DNA from: Bacteroidales bacterium
GTDB lineage: Bacteria > Bacteroidota > Bacteroidia > Bacteroidales > GCA-2748055
NCBI GenBank assembly: GCA_016936975.1
Contig: JAFGWU010000089.1
Coordinates: 1-62,518 of the forward strand
Direction: 5' to 3'
Length of the DNA stretch: 62,518 nucleotides
The position numbers and the translations under genes were made by a program. This document shows positions 48,546-56,291 of the stretch, piece after piece. Positions within the stretch are counted from its first letter, which is position 1, and every line of letters starts with the position of its first letter. The notes under the pieces were generated by a model. It saw nothing but the letters and a program-made list of their open reading frames with translations. It was not told where the DNA came from and searched no databases.

Positions 48546-49751
48546 ATGTTTATAACCGGGAAAAACAAAGCTTTTACAAGAAGGTCGGTACCTATCTTTT
48601 CCTGCCCTTCGTGCTGGTTATCGGTCCTGGGTATTCTTTTAGTGGTTTCATGCCATCAGGCTTCAGATCGGTCCCTGTTTTACCACCCTGCCGATTTTGA
48701 GCCGGCCCGTTCGACCTGTTTTATCTGGTCGGAAGCTTATTACGACATCATCCCCAGGCTGACCGCCATCATTTCGGAAAAAGACAGTGTCACCCTGTTC
48801 CTGGATGCGTCGGTTACCGATACCCTTTCCATCCTGCGGAAGCTTGAACATTATGGCACCAGCCTGCACCATATCCGGTTCATGAGAATCCCCATGAAGC
48901 TTGATAACATCTGGCTCAGGGATTTCGGACCCCTCTGGCTGGTCAATCTGAATGGGGATAAAAAGCTGGGGCAGTTTAAATATTTCTGGAACGATAACAA
49001 ATTTATGGAAGCCTTCGGAGCACTGTCCGGACTGCCTGTCGTAAAGAGCGAATACAACAGCACCGGCGGATCAAGGGAGGTAAACGGAAAGGGGGTGATG
49101 ATCCTTTGTGAAACCCATGAGCTGGATGTCAATAAGCCCCGGACCAGGGAGGAGATTGAAACCGAAATGATCGATAAGCTGAACCTGGAAAAGGTCATCT
49201 GGCTGAAGCAAGGCATTCCCCAGGATGACAGTTTTCTGAAGGGCCCGTTGTACGACCGGATCTATCCCAAAGGGGTCAACGGGCATGTGGATGAGTTCTG
49301 CAGGTTTGCAGATGCACGCACCATCCTGATCAGCAGTGTGACTGAGCGTGAGGCGATGCTTAGCCCGATCCTGCTGGAAGCAAAAAAACGCATGGATGAG
49401 AACTATGAGATACTTGCCAATGCCACCGACCAGGACGGGAAGCCGTTCAGGGTGATAAAGGTTCCCTATGCGCCCCTCCTGCTTGCTGACCGGAGAGACG
49501 GGCCGGTAGGTGAAATTGTCACGCTGGTTACCAGCTACATGAATTTCATCATAACCAACTCATATGTGATCCTGCCCTCCTATGCTTCAGACGATTCGGC
49601 GGACCAGGAGCTCCTTCAGAAGGAGAGGGAGGTCGAACAGCTGTTCCGCGGGGTCTTTCCGTCCCGGGAGATCATCCGGGTTAGGGCGGATACCCTAAAT
49701 TATCACAGCGGCGGATTTCACTGCATCAGCATGAATGAACCGCAGATTTAA
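48546..49751 (+). CDS. Agmatine/peptidyl-arginine deiminase-family lipoprotein (PAD_porph type)
   Basis: The ATG at 48546 is preferred to the one at 48471 because it gives a lipoprotein signal (PSCWLSVLGILLVVSC). About 401 residues. The guanidino-modifying fold is clear from its motifs: NIWLRDFGPLW with the substrate-binding Asp, STGGSREVNGKG, GVNGHVDEF with the catalytic His, and HSGGFHCISMNEP with the nucleophilic Cys near the C-terminus. Members include agmatine deiminase and the Porphyromonas peptidyl-arginine deiminase; lipoprotein anchoring and exported location point to an extracytoplasmic substrate such as peptidyl or free arginine. No T9SS tail or Ig domain as in the Porphyromonas enzyme. 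It stands alone, convergent with the next gene. Confidence 0.88.
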   Translation: MFITGKNKAFTRRSVPIFSCPSCWLSVLGILLVVSCHQASDRSLFYHPADFEPARSTCFIWSEAYYDIIPRLTAIISEKDSVTLFLDASVTDTLSILRKLEHYGTSLHHIRFMRIPMKLDNIWLRDFGPLWLVNLNGDKKLGQFKYFWNDNKFMEAFGALSGLPVVKSEYNSTGGSREVNGKGVMILCETHELDVNKPRTREEIETEMIDKLNLEKVIWLKQGIPQDDSFLKGPLYDRIYPKGVNGHVDEFCRFADARTILISSVTEREAMLSPILLEAKKRMDENYEILANATDQDGKPFRVIKVPYAPLLLADRRDGPVGEIVTLVTSYMNFIITNSYVILPSYASDDSADQELLQKEREVEQLFRGVFPSREIIRVRADTLNYHSGGFHCISMNEPQI

Positions 49752-49760
49752 AGGTACCGG

Positions 49761-50027
49761 TCAATAACCCGGAACGAGGTTCCACTTCCTGATGAGCCGG
49801 TCGCGTTTCGGGAATCCCGTATCCGAAGGATCGAGAATAATCTCATAAAGGTAGCAGGAGAGGGAGACCCGTCTGCAATTCTCGTACGGACAGACTGTCC
49901 AGACCGTAACCAGTTCTTTCATTCCTTCCGAATTCTCGAGGTGCAGCTCGGAGGTGTCTTTTTGCATCATGGCATCGTCCAAAACGGATGTGGCATTGCA
50001 GAAAGGACAGGTCCATGTTTCTTCCAT
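49761..50027 (-). CDS. Small zinc-ribbon protein, possibly truncated DUF4145
   Basis: 88 residues with two cysteine pairs, WTCPFCNAT near the start and VCPYENCRRVSL in the middle, which could bind one zinc ion. The layout and the closing IRKWNLVPGY resemble the N-terminal zinc-binding part of DUF4145 proteins. In those, a helical domain of about 100 residues normally follows; here a stop comes at once. It may be a shortened gene or an independent small protein. It is convergent with the deiminase gene, with 9 nt between their ends. Confidence 0.6.
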   Translation of the reverse strand: MEETWTCPFCNATSVLDDAMMQKDTSELHLENSEGMKELVTVWTVCPYENCRRVSLSCYLYEIILDPSDTGFPKRDRLIRKWNLVPGY

Positions 50028-50199
50028 GATATAAAAGTTTCCCTAAAAATAATAAAATCTGCCGGCACCGGTGCCGGAACAGGCCTGAATTGCTTTTTCC
50101 GGTGAAGGGGATTTTAGGGAAACTGCGCTTCCGCGGTGTTTGAAATAAGAATATTCATTGTATTTTTAACGCGGAAAACGAATCCTTAAAAGAACGATT

Positions 50200-50397
50200 A
50201 TGCCATACAGTGAAAGTGCAGGCCGGCTGAAAGAAATGATCATAAAGGCCATAGAGGATCATGTGATAACACGAACCGAACTTGACGCCATCATCGCCAT
50301 TGCCACGGAAGATGGTCATATTGATCCCCAGGAACAGTCCCTGCTGAACCAGTTGCAGGAAATGATCGGGAACAGGGAGGTAAGGATTGTTTCTTAA
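50200..50397 (+). CDS. Small all-helical hypothetical protein (65 aa)
   Basis: 65 residues, predicted as three or four short helices, with AIATEDGHIDPQEQSLLNQL in the centre. The DGHIDPQE loop resembles the acidic calcium- or metal-binding turns of TerB-like and EF-hand proteins, but one copy is not enough to assign it. No signal peptide. It sits 110 nt before DUF4914 on the same strand and may belong to the same transcript. Real gene likely because of codon use and spacing; function unknown. Confidence 0.6.
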   Translation: MPYSESAGRLKEMIIKAIEDHVITRTELDAIIAIATEDGHIDPQEQSLLNQLQEMIGNREVRIVS

Positions 50398-50507
50398 AAC
50401 AACTAAAGATGAACGGGTCGGGAGTCATTCATCATGAAAGGATATTCATCCCCGTTTCTTCAATCCGCAGAACGTTTTTGTCTCACATAATATACGATTG
50501 AATTTCA

Positions 50508-52442
50508 ATGGAAGATTTATTCACCATTCTGGATAGAAAAAAGATACGCCTTCCCGTGAAAACCCACACTTTGCTGAAAGGCTGCAAATCATTTACCAAT
50601 TATAATACGGTCAGGCAGCTGTCTGTTGCCGCCGTGGGGGGAGAAGAGCAAAACTATTTCGAAGTGAAATACCAACTTCCCGGTAAGGGGGAGATTGTTG
50701 AAGCGGTGGTGCACCGTGTGAACAATGGAATATCGGCCAATTACCCCGAGCCTTATATGAGGAGAAGGGATCCGGAAACGATGGCTGTTGCGGATGAATT
50801 GCCGACCGATAAGGTCCGCTTTGCTGACCGGTTTGGTTATGCATTCGAACAGCTTGAAGAGGAGACCCTTGCCTGGATGAAAGAGCAGGAGCTGTCGACA
50901 TTTTTCTACTTTGCCGGAAGGGAGGGGATTGGATTGGGCGGGATGGCCATTGTTCCCTCGAATGCCGGTTTTTTTGCCATGGGGCTCGCCATGCTGCAGA
51001 AAATCATCCCTGCCGGAGATCTGCCTGAAGGATTTCCAATCGAATCGGTGATTTATGTTGCCCCGACCTTTCGTCACACCCATTTCAATGGGAAGCAGAT
51101 TGTGGTTCACAAACGTTCGGATACGCTGCATGAAATATTCGCCTACAATCTTTATCCCGGACCCAGCGCCAAGAAAGGGCTTTACGGGGCCCTGCTCACC
51201 AAGGGGGAGCGGGAAGGATGGATTACCGCACACTGTTCCACGGTTCAGGTTATCAGTCCTTACGACAATGCGATCACATTTATGCACGAAGGGGCAAGCG
51301 GAGGGGGCAAGAGTGAAATGCACCAGAATATCGTGAGGGAGCCGAACGGGGAGGTTTTAATCGGAAAAAATATTGCTACCGATGAAAGAAGGTCGATCAA
51401 TATTCCCCTCTTCTGTACCTTTAATCCGGTTACGGATGACATGGCATTATGCCATCCCTCCATCCAGCAGAATAACGGCAAGCTTACGCTCCTGGATGCT
51501 GAGAATGCATGGTTTATCCGGGTTGACGGGGTCACCGATTACGGGGATGATCCGTTCCTGGAGAAATTAACCATCAGGTCGGAGGAACCTCTGTTGTTTC
51601 TGAACATTAAAACCAATCCCGACAGCACGGCCCTGATCTGGGATCATATAGAGGATGCTCCGGGCAAACGTTGTCCGAATCCCAGGGTGATTGTGCCCAG
51701 GGATATCGTTCCCGGGATCATCGACAGGGCGGTAACCGTTGATATCAGGAGTTTTGGTGTTCGCACCCCCCCGAGCACGAAAGAGCATCCCAATTATGGA
51801 ATTATCGGGTTGTTCCACATCCTGCCCCCGGCACTGGCCTGGCTCTGGCGGCTGGTATCCCCCAGGGGTTACGCCAATCCCAGTATTGTCGGAACAGGAG
51901 GAATGGAGAGTGAGGGGGTGGGTTCCTACTGGCCCTTTGCCACCGGGAAAATGGTTAATCATGCCAACCTGCTGCTTGAGCAGATCATTCATACCCCGCG
52001 TATGCGATATACCCTGGTTCCGAACCAGCATATCGGTGCCTGGAAGGTCGGCTTCAAACCCCAGTTGCTGATGCGGGAGTATCTGACGAGGAGGGGCAGT
52101 GCGAAATTAAGGGCCGACCAGTATCAGCATGCGCGTTGTCCCCTGCTGGGATTTGAATTGAATTATATCACCATTGAAGGGTCGAAGATCCCTTCCAGGT
52201 TCCTGAAGGTATATAGGCAGGAGGAGGTCGGGTTTGAAGGGTATGATGCCGGGGCGAACATACTGTACGATTTTTTCAGGAAAGAGCTGGCAAAATACCT
52301 GCCGGCCGGTTTATCAAAAACAGGAAAGCGCATTATTGATGCCTGTCTTTCGGAGGCAACCGTTGAGGATTATCTCTCCATCATACCAATGGATTATCAA
52401 TACTCCTTCTTCGAGGTTAAGGAAGATGAGGAGAGTGCTTAG
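50508..52442 (+). CDS. DUF4914 family protein, PEP-carboxykinase-like P-loop protein
   Basis: 644 residues, recognised as DUF4914. No known activity. The centre carries a glycine-rich nucleotide-binding loop, HEGASGGGKSEMHQ, with GASGGGKS at 262-269, which resembles kinase-1a of PEP carboxykinases (G-x-S-G-x-G-K). Upstream and downstream, REGWITAHCSTVQV and LLDAENAWFIRVDGV sit where PEPCK has metal- and nucleotide-contacting segments. It could therefore be a kinase or a carboxykinase-like enzyme with an unknown substrate. No signal peptide or membrane helix, so cytoplasmic. It ends 7 nt from the end of the opposing P-type ATPase gene. Family call good; mechanism inferred. Confidence 0.8.
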   Translation: MEDLFTILDRKKIRLPVKTHTLLKGCKSFTNYNTVRQLSVAAVGGEEQNYFEVKYQLPGKGEIVEAVVHRVNNGISANYPEPYMRRRDPETMAVADELPTDKVRFADRFGYAFEQLEEETLAWMKEQELSTFFYFAGREGIGLGGMAIVPSNAGFFAMGLAMLQKIIPAGDLPEGFPIESVIYVAPTFRHTHFNGKQIVVHKRSDTLHEIFAYNLYPGPSAKKGLYGALLTKGEREGWITAHCSTVQVISPYDNAITFMHEGASGGGKSEMHQNIVREPNGEVLIGKNIATDERRSINIPLFCTFNPVTDDMALCHPSIQQNNGKLTLLDAENAWFIRVDGVTDYGDDPFLEKLTIRSEEPLLFLNIKTNPDSTALIWDHIEDAPGKRCPNPRVIVPRDIVPGIIDRAVTVDIRSFGVRTPPSTKEHPNYGIIGLFHILPPALAWLWRLVSPRGYANPSIVGTGGMESEGVGSYWPFATGKMVNHANLLLEQIIHTPRMRYTLVPNQHIGAWKVGFKPQLLMREYLTRRGSAKLRADQYQHARCPLLGFELNYITIEGSKIPSRFLKVYRQEEVGFEGYDAGANILYDFFRKELAKYLPAGLSKTGKRIIDACLSEATVEDYLSIIPMDYQYSFFEVKEDEESA

Positions 52443-52449
52443 GCAGTGA

Positions 52450-55131
52450 CTACGATTCCCTCTTTTCCTCCTTAGTGGTGTTCAGTCTGAGCAGTTTGAA
52501 TATTTCAACAACCACTATGGGAATGAAGGAGAGCAGGATCACGGCGAACCAGTGTTCTCTGTCCATGGTGGTCAGGCTGAAAGCTTCCCTTGCCGCGGGG
52601 ACCAGGAGCACCAGCAGGGCCAGTCCGGCAGAGGCGATAATGGCTCCGATGAGCGGCTTGTTCTGCAGGGGGTTGGTGGTAAACGACGAGCGTGTTTTGG
52701 AGTGCAGGTTCCTTACATGCACCAGCTGGACAAATACCAGTGTGGCAAACGCCATGGTCTGTCCCAGGACCTGTCCGCCATCCCTGACGCCTATCAAATA
52801 AGCCGCAAGGGGAATGCAGCCGATCATGATGCCCTGGTATACGACCCTCCAGATCATCCCTTTTGTCATGAAACCTTTTTTGGTGGTCCGGGGTTTGCGC
52901 CTCATGATCTCCTTTTCTGCCGGATCGACACTCAGTGCAAGGGCAGGAAGACTGTCGGTCACCAGGTTCACCCAGAGGATGTGGATGGGCAGTAAGGGTA
53001 GCCCCAGGTTAAAGACGGAAGTGATCAGCAGGAGGAAGATTTCCCCCACGTTGGTGGAAAGCAGGAACTGTATGGCCTTTACAATGTTGTCGTAAATTCT
53101 CCTGCCCTCCTCGACAGCCGAGACAATGGTTGCAAAATTATCATCTGTGAGGATCATATCCGAGGCTCCTTTGGCCACGTCGGTTCCCACCATTCCCATG
53201 GCGGCCCCGATATCGGCCTGCTTCAGGGCGGGGGCATCATTCACCCCGTCGCCGGTCATGGCCACCACCTCATTATGCTTCTGCCACGCCTTTACAATGC
53301 GCACCTTATGTTCGGGTGCCACGCGGGCATATACCGAATAACGGGCCACGTTCTCCGTGAACTCCTCCTCACCGAGTTTTTCAAGATCGGAACCTGTTAT
53401 GGAATCATCCCCATCCCGGTAAATGCCAATTTCACGGGCAATGGCCATGGCGGTTATCTTATGGTCACCGGTAATCATAACCGGACGGATCCCTGCGGTT
53501 TTGCATACCGAAACAGCATCGATGACTTCCGGCCGTGCCGGATCGATCATTCCCACCATACCCGTGAAGACCAGGTTGTTTTCAAGTTCTCCGATCTGCA
53601 CTCCGGTGGGAGGACCGGACAGATCCTTGTAAGCCATTGCCAGAACACGCAGTGCGGAATTGGCCATCTCTTCATTGGTTCTGCGGATCTGGTCCAGGTC
53701 TTTCCCGGTAATCTTTCTCACCGTTCCGTTGAGAACGATCCGTTCACAGACCGCGAGTACCTCCTCAAGGCCCCCTTTCACATGAATCCGGGTGCTGTTG
53801 TCGGATATCCGGTTGACGGTGGTCATCCTTTTTCTTTGGGAATCAAAGGGTATTTCCGCTATCCTGGGATATTTCCTGTCGAGATCATCTTTATACCTGC
53901 CGTAAAGAATGCCGAAATCAAGCAGGGCTGTTTCTGTCGGATCCCCGATAAACTCAATGGCACCATCGGTATTTTCATGAGCACGTGCGTCGGTACAAAG
54001 GATGGAAATGGTCAGAAGCAACGCTTCCTCAGGGTTGAGCCGGTCCGATGGCGAACTTCTGTTAATCGCATCTTTTTTGTGGTTGACATAGGCTTCCACC
54101 ACCGACATTTTATTCTGCGTGAGGGTCCCTGTTTTGTCAGAGCAGATTACAGTGGCGCTTCCCAGTGTTTCCACGGAGGGAAGGGTCCGGATGATGGCGT
54201 TTTTTTTAACCATCCTTTGAACCCCTATGGCGAGGACCACCGTGGCAACGGCCGGAAGGCCTTCGGGTATCGCTGCAACAGCAAGGCTCACAGCGGTCAT
54301 GAACATATCCAGCACGGAGTTGCCGTACAGGATGCCGACGGTGAAGATGATCCCGCAGATGATCAGGGCGGTTATTCCGAGGAATTTCCCGAGCTTTGCC
54401 AGCCGCAGGCTCATAGGGGTTTCCGTATCTTCGGTTTGCTGCAGCAGATCGGCAATTTTACCAACCTCGGTCTGCATCCCGGTGCCCACCACCACACCCT
54501 TTCCCCGTCCGTAGGTTACCATACCGCTTGAGAAGGCCATATTCTTGCGGTCTCCAACGGTAACGTCACTTCCGGGCAGAACATCGACCTGCTTGTCAAC
54601 AGGAACCGACTCACCAGTTAATGAGGATTCCTGTATTTTCAGGTTGACAGCCTCAATCAGCCGCAGGTCTGCCGCAAGGACATCACCCGTTTCAAGAATA
54701 ACGATATCGCCGGGGACAAGCTGTCGGGAAAGGATCTCCCTCACGGTTCCGTCACGAAGGGCCTTCGTTTCCGGTGCGGCCATTTTTTTCAGGGCCTCAA
54801 GGGAAGTTTCCGCCTTTTGTTCCTGGAAGGCTCCCACAAACGCATTCAGGATAAGGATGCCGAGGATGACAAAGGTATCCACCATCCCTTCTCCTTCAAG
54901 AATGCCCACCACACCGGATATCACCGCGGCAATGAGCAGAATAATGATCATGAAGCTCCTGAACTGGGAGAGGAACATCATGAAGAAACTCCTTTTCTTT
55001 TTGGATTTTATTTCGTTGGGTCCGTATTCTGCCAGCCTGCGGTTTGCTTCATCCGTCGTAAGGCCTGAATTTTCAGAGGTCTTAAAATGGTTAAGGACCT
55101 CTTCAGCGTCAAGGTTATAAAAGTGCTTCAT
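52450..55131 (-). CDS. Calcium-type P-type ATPase (P2A)
   Basis: 893 residues, complete. Landmarks in order: N-terminal cation-ATPase domain (LDAEEVLNHFKTSENSGLT), actuator motif SSLTGESVPVDK, membrane helix 4 with AAIPEGLPAV, the phosphorylated Asp332 in CSDKTGTLTQNKM, the nucleotide-binding domain, hinge TGDGVNDAPALKQAD, helix 5 with STNVGEIFLLL and helix 6 with NLVTDSLPALALSVDP. The Glu of PEGLP, Glu of NVGE and Asn/Asp of NLVTD are the residues that bind Ca2+ in SERCA-type pumps, so export of Ca2+ is the best prediction; Mn2+ is possible. Inner membrane. It lies downstream of the dodecin and Kbp genes, 175 nt apart, possibly a separate transcript. Confidence 0.94.
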   Translation of the reverse strand: MKHFYNLDAEEVLNHFKTSENSGLTTDEANRRLAEYGPNEIKSKKKRSFFMMFLSQFRSFMIIILLIAAVISGVVGILEGEGMVDTFVILGILILNAFVGAFQEQKAETSLEALKKMAAPETKALRDGTVREILSRQLVPGDIVILETGDVLAADLRLIEAVNLKIQESSLTGESVPVDKQVDVLPGSDVTVGDRKNMAFSSGMVTYGRGKGVVVGTGMQTEVGKIADLLQQTEDTETPMSLRLAKLGKFLGITALIICGIIFTVGILYGNSVLDMFMTAVSLAVAAIPEGLPAVATVVLAIGVQRMVKKNAIIRTLPSVETLGSATVICSDKTGTLTQNKMSVVEAYVNHKKDAINRSSPSDRLNPEEALLLTISILCTDARAHENTDGAIEFIGDPTETALLDFGILYGRYKDDLDRKYPRIAEIPFDSQRKRMTTVNRISDNSTRIHVKGGLEEVLAVCERIVLNGTVRKITGKDLDQIRRTNEEMANSALRVLAMAYKDLSGPPTGVQIGELENNLVFTGMVGMIDPARPEVIDAVSVCKTAGIRPVMITGDHKITAMAIAREIGIYRDGDDSITGSDLEKLGEEEFTENVARYSVYARVAPEHKVRIVKAWQKHNEVVAMTGDGVNDAPALKQADIGAAMGMVGTDVAKGASDMILTDDNFATIVSAVEEGRRIYDNIVKAIQFLLSTNVGEIFLLLITSVFNLGLPLLPIHILWVNLVTDSLPALALSVDPAEKEIMRRKPRTTKKGFMTKGMIWRVVYQGIMIGCIPLAAYLIGVRDGGQVLGQTMAFATLVFVQLVHVRNLHSKTRSSFTTNPLQNKPLIGAIIASAGLALLVLLVPAAREAFSLTTMDREHWFAVILLSFIPIVVVEIFKLLRLNTTKEEKRES

Positions 55132-55306
55132 GCATTCATTTAATGGTGCTTCCGGACCCGATGAACCATGCGGCGCAGGGCTTGCCGGCTATCGTAAAAA
55201 ACTGCCCATTCCTGTTACAGGCAGACTCTTTCTTTCAAAAGACCTGCAACAAGCTGAACAGTTAAATCCCTTCCGGGAAAAAGAAAACGCAATGATCGGT
55301 CCTGAA

Positions 55307-55771
55307 TTATTCGGGCAGCGGGGGTATAACCAGTACCTGTCCCGGATAAATCAGATTGGGATCTTTCAGCATCGGTTTATTCGCCTCGAAGATAATGTTG
55401 TACTTGTTGGCATTTCCGTAAACCTGCTTGGCAATCTTGGAGAGATAATCTCCTTTTTTAACCGTATAGAACTGCTTCTCGGGTTCAGGAGGTGCGGTTG
55501 GTTCCGGCGTTTTCACCGAAATCCTGTCATCAACCGTATCAATCCCCTCAACATTGCCGGCAGTCACGATGATTTTATTCTTGTCCTCCATTTTATCCAC
55601 AGTGCCGCTTAAAATGACCTTCGAGTCATCAACGGTTACCCTGATGTCGCTGGTGTCAAAACCGAATTTTTTAATGTGGGAGAGAATCAGTTCGGCTTTT
55701 TCCTGTTCCCGTTTCTCTTCAGATTTGAAAATTTTCTCTCCCGCATTTTTTATGAAAGATACTAGTCCCAT
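55307..55771 (-). CDS. kbp: BON-LysM protein, Kbp/YgaU-like potassium-binding protein
   Basis: 154 residues, close in length and layout to E. coli Kbp (YgaU). The start MGLVSFIKNAGEKIF is followed by a BON domain (about 22-88, with VILSGTVDKMEDKNKIIVTA and VEGIDTVDDRI), a Pro-rich linker and a LysM domain (about 101-152: FYTVKKGDYLSKIAKQVYGN, then NIIFEANKPMLKDPNLIYPG). E. coli Kbp is a cytoplasmic K+ sensor. As there, this protein has no signal peptide, so the LysM is not expected to contact peptidoglycan. It is 28 nt after the dodecin gene and probably cotranscribed. Confidence 0.92.
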   Translation of the reverse strand: MGLVSFIKNAGEKIFKSEEKREQEKAELILSHIKKFGFDTSDIRVTVDDSKVILSGTVDKMEDKNKIIVTAGNVEGIDTVDDRISVKTPEPTAPPEPEKQFYTVKKGDYLSKIAKQVYGNANKYNIIFEANKPMLKDPNLIYPGQVLVIPPLPE

Positions 55772-55799
55772 ATTTTTAAAAATTTACGTTAATGATTAT

Positions 55800-56003
55800 T
55801 TAGTTTTTTACCTCGAAGGTAATTTTAGCATTCACGCGGTATTCAACTATATTATTCTCTTTCACCACCGCACTCATTTCCTGAATGTAGACCGAACGGA
55901 TCTCCTTCACGGTCTTTGCTGCAATTTTAACAGCATTTTTTGTTGCATCTTCCCATCCTTTTTCCGAGGATGCCAGAAGCTCGATAACTTTCAATACAGC
56001 CAT
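55800..56003 (-). CDS. Dodecin (flavin-binding storage protein)
   Basis: 67 residues, full length for dodecin. The sequence shows the beta-alpha-beta-beta plan: VLKVIELLASSEKGWEDATK, a helix through AVKIAAKTVKEI, then SVYIQEMSAVVKENNIVEYR and KITFEVKN. Dodecins form hollow 12-subunit spheres that bind FMN, FAD or riboflavin precursors and shield the cell from free flavin. The aromatic residue that stacks on flavin is expected to be Trp17 in KGWED-like contexts or the nearby Trp of family members. It is the first gene of a probable dodecin-kbp unit. Confidence 0.95.
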   Translation of the reverse strand: MAVLKVIELLASSEKGWEDATKNAVKIAAKTVKEIRSVYIQEMSAVVKENNIVEYRVNAKITFEVKN

Positions 56004-56291
56004 AATTGTAGATTTTAAGGTTTAAAGATAAAAATTCAAATTGGAGAAGTAATATACGCATTTTATTCCCCATTATCAATACTAATACCATTAATTCTCT
56101 TTTGTTTTCAAAATGAAGAAAAGGATTCCCAATAAGTTTCTCCCGGTAATCCGCGACTTTGTGATTTCAAACTCGTTAATATATTCGTATTTTGCAGGAT
56201 GGTTTAAAGCATGGCCGGGAAAGGACGCCTGCCGGGGACCTGCCGGTGATCAGGATTTATCGGTGATTAAATTGATAATAAAGTAATAAAG

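Noticed and set aside
53275..54531. 418-codon plus-strand open frame opposite the P-type ATPase
   Set aside because: It lies fully inside a complete, well-conserved gene on the other strand and its translation shows no domain or signal; a typical shadow frame.
55130..55612. 160-codon plus-strand frame overlapping kbp
   Set aside because: The first part lies in a gap but most is antisense to the clearly recognised Kbp gene; no recognisable features.
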